Positions 8,529 to 17,702 are shown, numbered from the stretch's first letter. The stretch is DNA of 64,000 bases from Streptomyces sp. WMMC940 (GCF_027460265.1 NZ_JAPZBC010000001.1:62001-126000); one strand, 5' to 3'. The notes: generated from the sequence alone by a model not told the origin. Made by a program: numbers and translations.

Positions 8529-9245
8529 TCAGCCCGCTGAGTCCTGGAGCCGCTCTCGGTCGAGCACGGTGATACGCCCGCGGGCGAGCCGGAGCATCCC
8601 GTCGTCGGCAAGACCGCGCAGCACTTTGGTGCAGGTCTCGCGGGAGGTACCGGCGAGCGCCGCGAGCTGCTCGTGGGTGAGGGCGATCTGCGGGTGGCGT
8701 CCGCCTGGCAGCAGCGGACTGCCCGGCGGCTGGGCGGTGCTCAACGTGACCAGGGTGGTCGCCACGCGCTGGGCGACGGTCTTGAAGACGCTGTCGGACA
8801 ATCGCTGTTCGAGGTCGGACAGCCGGCGGCCGAGGATCGCGGTGATCCGGGCGGCGATCCGGGCGTCCGACAAGAGGAATTTGTGCACGTCGGCGCGGCT
8901 CATGACGCAGACGACGGTGTCGTCGAGTGCTTCGGCGTAGTTGTCGTACATGTGCTGTCCGAGCAGGACCATCTCGCCGAAGATCGTGCCCGGGGAGATG
9001 ATCGCGGTCGTGAGCGCCCGTCCGTCGGCGGAGACACGGAAGATGCGAACCCGGCCCTTTTTCAGGATGAACAGGACTTCGGAGGGCTGGGTGGGCGAGT
9101 AGAGGATCTCGCCCGCGTGGTAGGTCTTCATCGGTGCCGCGGCGGCGATGGCTTCCATCTCCTGCTCGGAGAGGTCGCAGAAGATGTCGACCTCGGCCAG
9201 GCACCAGGTCCGCTCGGCGTAGTCGTCCGATACGGCGTGGTTCAT
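8529..9245 (-). CDS. Crp/Fnr-family transcriptional regulator
   Basis: The 238-aa reading begins at an ATG at 9245 preceded by GGAGA. It contains a cyclic-nucleotide-binding-like beta roll (residues ~20-130, with GTIFGEMVLLG) and a C-terminal winged helix (LTHEQLAALAGTSRETCTKVL) typical of Crp/Fnr proteins. There is no N-terminal Fe-S cysteine set as in FNR. Located inside the redox and metal(loid) gene group, it may control it. The open frame extends far upstream of 9245, but that part shows no coding character. Confidence 0.9.
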   Translation of the reverse strand: MNHAVSDDYAERTWCLAEVDIFCDLSEQEMEAIAAAAPMKTYHAGEILYSPTQPSEVLFILKKGRVRIFRVSADGRALTTAIISPGTIFGEMVLLGQHMYDNYAEALDDTVVCVMSRADVHKFLLSDARIAARITAILGRRLSDLEQRLSDSVFKTVAQRVATTLVTLSTAQPPGSPLLPGGRHPQIALTHEQLAALAGTSRETCTKVLRGLADDGMLRLARGRITVLDRERLQDSAG

Positions 9246-9283
9246 GTGGTGCGTCTCCTCGCGTCTTCCCGGTGCCCATGGCG

Positions 9284-9335
9284 GTGGGGCTACGCCCCAC
9301 GCCGGGCTGGCCAGCGCCTCGGCGCTGCTGGCCAG
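9284..9335 (-). terminator. Tandem hairpins between membrane-protein gene and crp-like gene
   Basis: Two stems lie back to back: GTGGGGC/GCCCCAC around TAC (9284-9300), and CTGGCCAGCGC pairing with GCGCTGCTGGCCAG (9307-9335, with a 3-nt bulge). They follow the end of the gene at 9437-9922 and precede the start at 9245, as expected for a terminator or mRNA-processing site. Confidence 0.45.
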
Positions 9336-9436
9336 ACAGTAGGGCACCGCACCTCCGTCGACGGCCATGCGGCGCGGTGCCGCGCCCGGCGGTAGGGCCG
9401 TGGGTTTGCTGGGGGTGGACGCGGCAGCCTCGCGGT

Positions 9437-9922
9437 TCATCGGCGGGCCGGGCCGCCGTGCCTGCCCGCCGCCTGGGCGATGGACGCGAACGTCGTTCCT
9501 GCCAGGAGCCCGAAGACAAGGTGGGCGCCGAGGCTGGAGGCGGTGACATCGTTCCAGGCGAAGACAGGCATGCCCATGTTGGCAGGCATGATCCACAGAG
9601 CGCCGACCGTCCACCACACGGCGCCGTAGACGAGTCCGAGGACGATCGCGGGGGCGATGCGCTGGGCGAACCGACCCAGGACGACGCCGAAGGCGACGCC
9701 GGCGAAGGTGGCGATCCCGAGGTGGATCAGCCAGCCGGCGAAGGCGTTGGTGGAGCCCAGGAGCCCCGCGACCATGGTGATCATCGCCGTGTCCATCATC
9801 GGCCGGGACACCGACATCCAGATGCCCATCCCGATGCCGCCGACCAGCCCGGCCGCGGCGCCCCACACCGCGTACACCGGGATAGCGGCCGTCTTGGGAG
9901 ATGCCTGCACGGTAGTGGCCAT
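9437..9922 (-). CDS. Small integral membrane protein (four TM helices)
   Basis: This 161-aa protein has about four hydrophobic helices (near residues 15-36, 43-65, 70-105 and 130-152). The sequence contains many Met and Gly residues in the membrane (for example GIGMGIWMSV and NMGMPVFAW). I do not recognise the family with confidence. It stands between the crp-like and methyltransferase genes in the same orientation and could be a channel or anchor for the group. Confidence 0.75.
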   Translation of the reverse strand: MATTVQASPKTAAIPVYAVWGAAAGLVGGIGMGIWMSVSRPMMDTAMITMVAGLLGSTNAFAGWLIHLGIATFAGVAFGVVLGRFAQRIAPAIVLGLVYGAVWWTVGALWIMPANMGMPVFAWNDVTASSLGAHLVFGLLAGTTFASIAQAAGRHGGPARR

Positions 9923-10037
9923 GGTGATCGCCCTCCTATGTGCGACTGAGTTTCCTCTCTCGTCGCTGACGCTAGGACGCAGGGCACATGCAGGTATGTG
10001 AGGGCGCTTACGTACCCGGCGGTAGACCGCCGGGCCG

Positions 10038-10829
10038 TCAGGGCGATGGCTTCACGGCGGTCAGCAGGGCGTAGCCGAGAACGCCGTCGGTGACGGCGGC
10101 GCGGGCAGCGTCCAGCACGGCCGGGGCCGCGCCCACGTCGACGCCCGCGTCGGCGAGGCGGGTCGGGGCGGTGATACGGAGCAGGTCGAGGCGGGCCTGG
10201 ATCTGGTCGATCATGCGAATCATCGCCTCGTCGTGCCGCTCCGTGGTGAGGGTGCGCAGCCCGGCAGCGGCGAGGAGCTCGGCGTAGTCGTCGAGCGGGC
10301 GGGCGTCGGCGATGCAGGCGATGCGGGCGGTCAGCCCGCGCAGTTCGGGCCGGAGGCGGTCGGTGTCGGCGGTGACGTCGGTGAGGCCGAGGCTTCCGCC
10401 GGGTTTCAGCACGCGGGCGACTTCGGCTGCTGCCCTGGGCTTGTCGGGAAAGGTGCACAGCGCGCACTCGGACACCACCGCGTCGAAGATGCCGTCGTCG
10501 TAAGGGAGATGCTCGGCGTCGCCGGTGGTGAAGGCGGCCCGGTCGGTGAGCCCTGCGGCTTCGGCGGCTCCCTGGGCGAGGGCGGTGTTGGCCGGTGCGT
10601 AGTTGACGCCGTCGGCCCTGACTCCGTAGACATCCGCGAGCAGGAGCGCGGTGGTGCCGCGGCCTGATGCGACGTCGAGGACCCGCAGGCCGGGAGTGAG
10701 CGCGAGCCGGTCGGCGAGGCGGCGGGTCAGCGCGGTGCCGCCGGGATGGTAGGAGTCCCCGAGCAGCATCGCGACGATGTCCTTCGAGTACGCGTCCGCG
10801 CAGCAGGACTTGATCTCCTCGTGGTTCAC
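10038..10829 (-). CDS. ArsM-like SAM-dependent methyltransferase
   Basis: This 263-aa class I methyltransferase starts with GTG. Motif I is visible as VLDVASGRGTTA (residues 50-61). Cysteines that bind As(III) in ArsM-type arsenite methyltransferases have counterparts here: C9/C10 (KSCCADAY), C122 (VVSECALC) and C172 (ARIACIADARP). Methylation of arsenite or another soft metal(loid) is therefore plausible, but the family also contains enzymes of unknown substrate. Its start overlaps the stop of the radical SAM gene (GTGA), so the two are translationally coupled and probably act on one pathway. Confidence 0.8.
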   Translation of the reverse strand: MNHEEIKSCCADAYSKDIVAMLLGDSYHPGGTALTRRLADRLALTPGLRVLDVASGRGTTALLLADVYGVRADGVNYAPANTALAQGAAEAAGLTDRAAFTTGDAEHLPYDDGIFDAVVSECALCTFPDKPRAAAEVARVLKPGGSLGLTDVTADTDRLRPELRGLTARIACIADARPLDDYAELLAAAGLRTLTTERHDEAMIRMIDQIQARLDLLRITAPTRLADAGVDVGAAPAVLDAARAAVTDGVLGYALLTAVKPSP

Positions 10830-12394
10830 GGCCGGCGCTCCTCGCTCCCAATGCGGGTGGTCTTCGAGCCGTACGGGGTCGTCGTCAGCCGTCCCTCGAG
10901 GGGCAGCGCGTTCGGGGCCACCGGAGCGACGGGGACGCCGGACATCTCGGCGCGGACCTGTTCGCGGTAGCCGACGGAGTTGTAGGCGCAGAACGGGATG
11001 AGCCGGCCGTCGGGGGTGATCTCCTCGACGCAGCACTTCATCAGCTGCTTGACGTTGAGGGTGTAGGGGTCCTGGAAGTCCTGCACGACGATCATGAACG
11101 CCTTGTCGTTCAACTGCTTCACCGCCTCCGGCAGGTCGATGCCGCAGGCGTCCGCGCAGTCCAGAGCCTCGGCGGTCGCGCGGAGCTTGTCCTCGGTCGT
11201 CTCGGTCCCCATGAACGCGGAGGCCGACCACAGTTTCTCCAGGGCCTCGCGGATGCCGGCATCGGGCATGACGCGGTTGGTGACGTAATCGAGATAGTCC
11301 TCCACGTTCAGCAGCCGCGGGACGGGCACGACGGTGCGGTTGCCCGGTTCGCCGTCCACCAGGAGGTAGGTGATGGAGCGGCAGGTGGGGAAGCAGCACG
11401 GTACGGGGAAGAAGTCGCCCTTCCGGAACCAGGGGGGCCGTTGTGCGTTGATCAGCCGGATGACGTCCGGGTTGGTGAGCCTCTCCAACGGGTCGAACTC
11501 CACGTGCCGTCCGGAGTGGGTGACCGGCTGGAAGGCCACGGACCGTACGGCGGGGTGGTCGATGCCGTACTCGATGATCGCTCCGAGCTCGTGCTCATTC
11601 AGGCCGCGCTCCACGGCCGCGACTAGGGTGACGGTCAGCCCGGCCTCGGCGCAGTTGTCCAGCGCCCGCTGCTTGAACGTGCGCAGGTCCCGGCCGCGGA
11701 TCTCCAGATGGGTGCGCTCGTCGAAGCCGTCGAACTGGAGGTAGACGTTCACCGACCTGCCGGGGACCTGGTTGCGTTTGCCGAGCTCGGCCACGAAGTT
11801 CTTGTCGGTGGCCAGGCGGATGCCGTTGGTGTTGAGGTTGACGTTCTTGATCGGGCGAGCCTGGGCGAGGTCGATGAAGTCGAGGATGTGCTTGTGGATG
11901 GTGGGCTCGCCGCCGGAGAACATCACCACCTCCGGCTCGCCCTCGGAGGCGACGAAGGCGTCGAGCATCCGCTCGCACTGCTCAAGGGTGATCGAGTAGC
12001 CGTCGCTCTGGTGCCCGGAGTCGGCGAAGCAGATCGGGCAGTCAAGGTTGCAGCCGGTATTCACCTCGATGACGCCCAGGCAGGCGTGCTGCTTGTGCTC
12101 CGGGCACAGCCCGCAGTCGGACGGGCAGCCGTCCTTCACCTCGGTCTGGAAGGTCAGGGGGATCGTGCCGGGCTTGTTGAACCGCGCCGAGGACAGGTAC
12201 TCCTCCGCGTCCCCGTACACCAGCGCCTCGAACTCGCCGTGCTCACGGCAGCGTTTGCGCAGATACACCTTTTCCGCGCGGATGTTGACCTGCGCGTCGA
12301 TGGGTGTCTTGCACAGCGGACAGATCGACTTGGTGAACTCCACGAACACCTCGTCCCGGTCCGCCTTGCGCCTCGGCGCCGGTGCCTGGGTCAT
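10826..12394 (-). CDS. Cys-rich radical SAM enzyme of the MJ0619/tetraether-synthase type
   Basis: This 522-aa protein contains, in order, an N-terminal rubredoxin-like CPLC (C25, C28), the unusual GCPSDCGLCPEH (C90, C94, C97), the radical SAM cluster motif C115-x3-C119-x2-C122 (CNLDCPIC), GGEP (161-164), and later Cys groups VPCCFPTC and MKCCVEE...PFCAYN. This architecture, with extra Fe-S sites around the SAM core, is that of archaeal MJ0619 (a C-methylating pterin enzyme) and of Tes, which joins lipid chains in tetraether lipids. Coupling to an ArsM-like gene suggests a shared product. The substrate is unknown. Confidence 0.88.
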   Translation of the reverse strand: MTQAPAPRRKADRDEVFVEFTKSICPLCKTPIDAQVNIRAEKVYLRKRCREHGEFEALVYGDAEEYLSSARFNKPGTIPLTFQTEVKDGCPSDCGLCPEHKQHACLGVIEVNTGCNLDCPICFADSGHQSDGYSITLEQCERMLDAFVASEGEPEVVMFSGGEPTIHKHILDFIDLAQARPIKNVNLNTNGIRLATDKNFVAELGKRNQVPGRSVNVYLQFDGFDERTHLEIRGRDLRTFKQRALDNCAEAGLTVTLVAAVERGLNEHELGAIIEYGIDHPAVRSVAFQPVTHSGRHVEFDPLERLTNPDVIRLINAQRPPWFRKGDFFPVPCCFPTCRSITYLLVDGEPGNRTVVPVPRLLNVEDYLDYVTNRVMPDAGIREALEKLWSASAFMGTETTEDKLRATAEALDCADACGIDLPEAVKQLNDKAFMIVVQDFQDPYTLNVKQLMKCCVEEITPDGRLIPFCAYNSVGYREQVRAEMSGVPVAPVAPNALPLEGRLTTTPYGSKTTRIGSEERRP

Positions 12395-12424
12395 CGCAGA
12401 ACTCCTCTTCCATGGGGGATTGGT

Positions 12425-12736
12425 TCAGCGGACGTCGCCGCCCGGATCGACTTCTTCGTGTGGCTGGGGGCTGGCCGGGACGGTCATGCAGCACTCCTCC
12501 GGCCCGGCGCCCAGGCGGCGACGCGCTCGGCAGCGCAGGGCGTAGCCGGCGCCGGCGAGCAGCACGACCGCGCCGACGGTGATCAGCCACGGGTTGGCCA
12601 GGGCCCCTCCGACGGCGCCCATTGCTCCGCCGGCCACGAGCAGCGGACCCGCGCAGCACACCACCATCAGCAGCCCGGCACCTACGACGGTCGCGAAGCC
12701 GCCGAGACCGGACCGTTCACGGGATGCGGACTTCAC
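12425..12736 (-). CDS. MerT-like small membrane protein with vicinal cysteine pairs
   Basis: This 103-aa protein has two TM helices. The first contains the vicinal pair C27-C28 in VVCCAGPLLV, resembling the CC site in the first helix of mercuric transporters such as MerT; another pair, C82-C83, lies in the C-terminal tail. It could pass a soft metal(loid) ion to the cytoplasm or hold it on the membrane. Homology to MerT is judged from this motif and topology only. It overlaps the mauE-like gene by 20 bp. Confidence 0.7.
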   Translation of the reverse strand: MKSASRERSGLGGFATVVGAGLLMVVCCAGPLLVAGGAMGAVGGALANPWLITVGAVVLLAGAGYALRCRARRRLGAGPEECCMTVPASPQPHEEVDPGGDVR

Positions 12737-13196
12737 GGCTCGTCTCCTCCCCCTCGTCGGAGGGCAGCGGGGCGGGCGACCGGCGGGCGGAGTGGATCAG
12801 GATGCCCGCGTAGAGCAGGGTCAGGGCGTCCTGGACGAGAACGAACCAGCTCAGCCGCTGCGTGAGGTAGAGGCCGAAGCAGCCGCAGTTGTCCACCGCT
12901 AGCCCCCGCGCGAACGCCTGCGCGGCCAGCACCGTCCACACCACCGATACACCCGTGTACACCCACACCGGCGCCAGGGCCTTCGAGCGAGGGCGGGCCA
13001 GGAAGCAGACGCCAGCCACCAGCTCGCCCGCGATCAGTGCCACGGCCAGCGCGGTCGCCCCGGCGCCGTCCACCAGCCCGTACGCGGCCAGAATCCCGGG
13101 CATGTGCCCGAGGGAGGCGAGCTGGCCGATCGCCATCGCCGTGTACACCGTCCCGAGCACGATCCGCAGCACCATGATCCGACCGTAGGCCGCCAA
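12717..13196 (-). CDS. MauE/DoxX-like membrane protein
   Basis: This 159-aa protein has four TM helices and the motif DNCGCFG (C104, C106), diagnostic of the MauE branch of the DoxX superfamily, whose members support disulfide formation or electron transfer for exported proteins. It is the first gene of the group and probably starts at the ATG at 13196; further M codons at 13175 and 13133 are possible. With CcdA and the TlpA-like lipoprotein it makes the third thiol-redox component of the locus. Confidence 0.85.
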   Translation of the reverse strand: MAAYGRIMVLRIVLGTVYTAMAIGQLASLGHMPGILAAYGLVDGAGATALAVALIAGELVAGVCFLARPRSKALAPVWVYTGVSVVWTVLAAQAFARGLAVDNCGCFGLYLTQRLSWFVLVQDALTLLYAGILIHSARRSPAPLPSDEGEETSREVRIP

Positions 13197-13344
13197 GGAG
13201 GGCGAGAACTGTAAGCGCGCTCACCGAAGCGCCGCCCGACACAGGGCACGATCGGCAGTACGAATCCCATCGGGTTCGGGAGGTGCCAGGTGACCGGCCA
13301 GTACGATCGGAAACCCCCTCGCCCGTCGCGGCGACAGGCGGGCC

Positions 13345-14255
13345 GTGGTCTGCGCCATCAGCCTGGTGCTCGCGGGCGGGGAGATCCTCGGCGGGAAACT
13401 GGCCTCAGACGGGCCCTCCGACCCGGTGACGGCCGTACAGCCGGGCCAGGACCCGTCACTGGAGGCGCTCGCCGGGCCCGCCGTGTCCGGCGGGCCCGGC
13501 AAGGACGGCATCCCCTCCATCGACAAGCCCCGGTTCATCCCTGCGAGCAAGGCCGGCTTCCTCGACGACGATCCGGTCTTCGGCCTGGAGTACCAAGGTG
13601 AGGTGAGGGCCTATCCGCAGCTGGTGCTGGTGTGGCACGAGATCGTCAACGACACCGTCGGCGGCGAACCCCGCGCGGTCACCTACTGCCCGCTGACCGG
13701 CACGGTCATCGCCTTCTCCGCCCTGCCCGGCGTCCAGGACCTGACGTTCGGTACCACCGGCAAGCTCGTCAACTCCAACCTGCTGATGTACGACCGGCAG
13801 ACCGGATCGCAGTGGCCGCAACTGCTCGGACAGGGTCAGCGGCCCGCTCAAGGGCACGAAGCTGGACACCGTCCCGCTGGTGTGGACGACGTGGAAGCAG
13901 TGGCGGACCGCGCACCCCGACACCGAGGTGCTGTCCACGGACACCGGGGCGCTGCGCCAAGGGCCGGCCGATCTTCCCCGTACTCGCCTCCAGCGACCGG
14001 CTCGCCGACAAGGACGTCGTCATCGGCGTCCGCGTTGGCAAGGAGCGCCTCGCCATCGACAAGGACCTCGTCCGCACGCACCGGACCGTGCGCGCCGAGG
14101 TAGGCGGCACACGAGTGGAGGCCCGCTGGGACGACCAGCTCGGCACCGCCCACGTCTTCCAGCAAGAGGGTGAGCGGTGGGAGCCGGCGGACTGTCTGGA
14201 CGCCATGTGGTTCGCCTGGTACGCGTTCTATCCAGGCGGCCAGGTGCGGACATGA
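13345..14255 (+). pseudogene. DUF3179-type protein gene with two frame breaks
   Basis: The first part reads through PRFIPASKAGFLDDDPVFGL, VRAYPQLVLVWHEIVNDTVG and TYCPLTGTVIAF, the core of DUF3179 proteins. Near 13835 the frame shifts (continuing as VPLVWTTWKQW and HPDTEVLSTDTG) and near 13965 it shifts again (FPVLASSDRLADKDVVIGV to MWFAWYAFYPG). A stretch of the domain around the second break seems to be missing. The true start is unclear: 13345 is only the first start codon in this frame. It is divergent from the mauE-like gene. Confidence 0.75.
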
Positions 14256-14340
14256 GCAGGCTGCTGACCGCACTCGGGGTATCGAGATGCGGGTCAAAGG
14301 GGCAATGAGTTGATCTTGAAGCTTTTGACGGGCATCGGGA

Positions 14341-14800
14341 TCACTCGGCGCTGTCGGTGTCCTCGGCGAGGATGCGGTAGACGGTGGCGACCGAGGGGCG
14401 CTTGCCCTGGTTCTTGCCCGAGGTGATGACGAGTTTGCGAGCGATCTCGGGGACGGGGACGCCGTTGGCTCGCAGGCTGCGGGCGTAGTCGGCCATATCG
14501 TCCGCCCTGCTGGGCGGTACTGCACCGGGCATACCCCACCTTCGTGGGCTTCGTGGTGGCCTCGGGCGCGGCGGCGTCGATCTCCGGGCCCAGCTCCCAC
14601 GCGCGGCCGGGGCCGCGGTCGGCGGGGGTGCATGAAGCGGGGGGTGTGGTACTTGGGGGCGACCTTGCCGCCGCGGGTGCGGCAGGTGCTTCCGGCGGGC
14701 ACCTCACAGGTGGGGCAGTCGAACTGTTCGATGATGGTGGCCGGTTCGGGGGGGCTCTGGCATGTCGCAGAACCGCTTCTGAGAGCACGGAGCGTGACTG
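14341..14800 (-). pseudogene. Internally deleted serine recombinase (resolvase) gene
   Basis: Pieces of the streptomycete resolvase type with an N-terminal Cys-rich domain are seen in several frames: CPTCEVPAGSTCRTRGGK and YHTPRF near 14640-14730, then KVGYARCSTAQQ (resolvase N terminus) near 14500, joined directly to the C-terminal HTH region LRANGVPVPEIARKLV...GKRPSVATVYRIL. The catalytic domain in between, about 100 residues, is deleted. It was probably the resolvase of the Tn3-like element whose transposase remnant lies at 15.4-16.2 kb. Confidence 0.75.
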
Positions 14801-14923
14801 CATTCACTAGAGGTGATCAGGGGGCTGGGTCGCTCGGTGGGTGAGCGGCGACGACGCGGCGGAAGAGGGCTTGGACGGCTCCGGTGACGTCGGTGTCGGT
14901 CTGGGTGTGGTGGCAGGGGCCGG

Positions 14924-15415
14924 TTAGGCGTGGGCGAGGAAGTCCGCGGTGAGTTCGGGGTCGGGCACGTCGAACTCACCCGCCACGTGGCCTTCCGTGA
15001 GGAGGGTGACGAGCAGGTCGCGGGCGGCGGTGGCGGGTTCCTCGCCGGTGGCGCCGCCGGGTTCGTGGAAGAGCTGATGGTAGAGCTCGTGGTGGTTCTG
15101 TTCGGCGGCGATCCAGGCGGCGACGAGTCCGTCGAGACGTTCGGTCCAGGTCAGGCCGGGCCGTTCCAGGAGGGCGGCGGGCCGCTGGAGCATGCGGTCC
15201 CACATCTCGGCCTGGAGGGCGGCCAGGAGTTCCTGTTTGGAGTCGAAGTAGAGGTAGACCGTGCCTTTGGCGACCCCGGCGCGGGCGGCGACCTTGCTGA
15301 TCGTCAGGGCCTCGTAGCCGTCGTCCAGGAGCAGGGCGGACGTGGCGTCGAGGATCTGGCGGCGGCGGACATCCGGGGGCTGGAAGCGGCCGGTGGGCTG
15401 GGCGATCGCGGAGCT
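14924..15415 (-). pseudogene. TetR-family regulator lacking its own start, fused to transposase debris
   Basis: The sequence contains a complete TetR DNA-binding domain (RRRQILDATSALLLDDGY then ISKVAARAGVAKGTVYLYFD) and a ligand domain ending ADFLAHA. No ATG, GTG or TTG precedes the HTH in this frame before the sequence becomes Tn3 transposase DNA. The promoter and first codons were therefore replaced at about 15415. It may be expressed only as a fusion, if at all. Confidence 0.75.
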
Positions 15416-16200
15416 GGGGTGAAGTCGACGTCCAGTTTCGGGTCGTACGCGTCGGGCTGGACGCCGAGCTCGTGTGTGGAGTACTCGCCGAACCGGTTGA
15501 TGTGCTCGGTCAGGTACGGCGAGATGCGGGCCAGGTCCTCCGGCTCGATCTCCCAGTCTTCCTCCAACAGCTGCCGGACGATCTCCGCGATGTCCAGGGC
15601 GTTGTGCCTTCTCCTGCTCGACCGGGTCGTTGTCCGCGATGACCCCTCGGTTGCCGAAGCCGATCCGCTGCGAGAAGCCGTTGAACGTTTCGGTCTTGTT
15701 CGTCGCCGCGGTCACCCGCCGGCGAAGCGCCGGATCGGAGAGGTACCGCAGTAGTTGCACGGTGCGGATCACGCGGCCGACCTCGCGGAAGGCGGCGTAG
15801 GTGGCGTTCTTCTTGGAGCCCGAGCGCAGCCGCTTGAGCAGCGTGGACGAGGAGATCGCTCCCTCCCGTACGGAGACGGCGACCTTCATCAGGTGCCGGA
15901 ACTGGGACTCGATCAGGTCCCAGTCGATGACGTTCTTCCCCACCTCGCCGAACAGGGCGTCGATGTGCACGTACTCGCTGGTCTTGGCCGGCCGGTAGAA
16001 GGTCAGGCCCTTCCAGTTCCTGATTTGGGCATGAGGTCGAAGCCCAGGAGGTGCGCGAGCGCGAACACCGGCTGGGACTGCCCCTGGGTGTCCGCGTGCA
16101 CGGTGGTCGGCTTCACCTCGGAGGAGTTCTTGAGCAGACCCTCGATGATGTAGACGGCCTCCCACACCCCGCACGGGAAAGCGCGCGGGTTCGCAGAATC
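15416..16200 (-). pseudogene. C-terminal fragment of a Tn3-family transposase
   Basis: Segments of the DDE_Tnp_Tn3 domain are visible: VYIIEGLLKNSSEVKPTTVH and DTQGQSQPVFALAHLLGFDL, then after a shift near 16030 RNWKGLTFYRPAKTSEY through NKTETFNGFSQRIGFGN, and after another shift near 15605 EDLARISPYLTEHINRFGEY to DAYDPKLDVDF. About 280 of ~1000 residues remain. The 5' side is cut by IS30-type DNA at ~16196 and the 3' side is joined to the tetR gene. Confidence 0.85.
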
Positions 16201-16515
16201 TTGCCGCTGACCTGGGATCGCGGCAAGGAGATGTCGGCCCATGCGCAGTTCAGAGTCGAGACAGGCATTCCCGATTTCTCCGCCGATCCGCATAGTCCGT
16301 GGCAGCGTGGCACGAACGAGAACACCAACGGGCTCTTGCGCCAGTACTTCCCGAAAGGCACCGATCTCTCGAGATGGTCCGCCGAGGAAGTCGAGGCCGT
16401 CGCTCACACTCTCAACAGCAGACCCCGCAAGACGCTCGGTTGGAAGACACCCGCCGAGGCGTTCAACGAGCAGCTACAGTTGCTTCAACAAGCTGGTGTT
16501 GCAACGACCGGTTGA
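16196..16515 (+). pseudogene. C-terminal fragment of an IS30-family transposase
   Basis: The reading LTWDRGKEMSAHAQF, then DPHSPWQRGTNENTNGLLRQ and RPRKTLGWKTPAEAF, is the C-terminal half of the IS30 integrase core with its last Asp and Glu. It ends at a natural stop (16513-16515). The first catalytic region is missing. It abuts Tn3 DNA on the left and IS3 DNA on the right. Confidence 0.85.
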
Positions 16516-16519
16516 ATAC

Positions 16520-16813
16520 GGTCAATTCAGGTCCCGGAAGTTCGTCCGGGCGCTCGACCGCCACCGGATGGACGGATCGATAGGGAGGGTCGGGGCAGCC
16601 GGCGACAACGCGGCCATGGAGTCCTTCTTCAGCCTGCTGCAGAAGAACGTCCTCGACCGCAGGAAGTGAGCCACCTGCGAGGAACTACGGATCGCCATCG
16701 TGACCTGGATCGAGCGGACCTACCACCGCCGTCGCCGGCAAGCCGCACTCGGCCGACTGACCCCCGTCGAATTCGAGACCGTCATGACCACACCGGCCCT
16801 CCAGGCCGCGTGA
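16520..16813 (+). pseudogene. C-terminal fragment of an IS3-family transposase with in-frame stop
   Basis: QFRSRKFVRALDRHRM, GRVGAAGDNAAMESFFSLLQ and, beyond a TGA at about 16667-16669 where a Trp is usual, RIAIVTWIERTYHRRRRQ to VMTTPALQAA give the end of an IS3 orfB. The fragment begins abruptly after the IS30 end. It is a different subfamily from the intact element at 1.8-3.1 kb. Confidence 0.85.
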
Positions 16814-17000
16814 CTCAACCTGTCACCCGAACCAGCATCAGACCCGCCCGAGCCAAGACGACGAAGCGATCGCATCGAAGACGGCAACCAGCGAGTCTAT
16901 TCGAACACGGGAGTTGGTCAGGCACTTGAGTAACAGCTACTCGTGATCGATCTTGAGTGAGTGGCCCCTGGGCTCACACGTGTCCATCCCGGAGACGGCG

Positions 17001-17702
17001 TCATGGGGTTGTCCCGGCACCCGCCGCTTTCCCCGCAGGCTGGTCACCCCATGCTGAGTGGGCGATCAGGTCGTGCCAGTCGGGCAGTGTGCCTTCCGGC
17101 AGATGGCGGCGCAGTACCTGGCCGGGGAAGCTCAAAGGGCTGGCCTTGGCCGGGTTCTCCAGGGCCTGCGCGACGATCGCGTCGGTGATCGCATAGGCCA
17201 GGTCGTCCCGGGGGAATGCGGCGTGGACACGGTCCGCGAAGCCTGGCGGCAGTTGCTCCCCGCCGCGTCCCAGCACGTCAACGGCGGCGCCTGCCTGGGT
17301 CAGCGCGACTTCCGGACCCTTGCGGTGCGCGATCCCGTCCGATGTGTGCAGCGCGATGGCGTCCCACACCACCGCGACCCGCGCCTCGTCTGCCCCGTGT
17401 TCCCGCAGGAACCGGGCGGCCAGGTCGGCCCCGTCCACCTCGAACCGCTGGCCTCCGTTGCCCTGCTCGCACAGGCCCAGATCGTGCAGGACGCAGCCCA
17501 GGAACACCACCTCGTCGTCGTAGTCGGCGCCGGGCCGCAGTCCCTGCAGGTCGGCCAGGGTGCGGGCGAACAGATAGCTGCGCACGCTGTGCCGGTACAG
17601 GAAGCCGGGCTCGGCGTCCGCGACGAACCGCAGCGCACGTGAGGTCAGCTCGGTACGCGGCAGGTCGAAGTCCGCACACGGGTCGGGGAGGGAAAGGTCC
17701 AC
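17001..17702 (-). CDS. HD-domain hydrolase
   Basis: The start chosen is the GTG at 17702, preceded by GAGGAG; an upstream ATG at 17783 would overlap the divergent promoter. The 233-aa protein has the metal-binding His of an HD domain (H38 in YRHSVRSYLFA), the HD pair (H73-D74 in CVLHDLGLC) and a later His in ALHTSDG. The arrangement resembles the cyanamide-hydratase/HD subgroup of small hydrolases. Substrate unknown. It is divergently transcribed from the GlxA-type regulator, which probably controls it. Confidence 0.8.
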   Translation of the reverse strand: MDLSLPDPCADFDLPRTELTSRALRFVADAEPGFLYRHSVRSYLFARTLADLQGLRPGADYDDEVVFLGCVLHDLGLCEQGNGGQRFEVDGADLAARFLREHGADEARVAVVWDAIALHTSDGIAHRKGPEVALTQAGAAVDVLGRGGEQLPPGFADRVHAAFPRDDLAYAITDAIVAQALENPAKASPLSFPGQVLRRHLPEGTLPDWHDLIAHSAWGDQPAGKAAGAGTTP

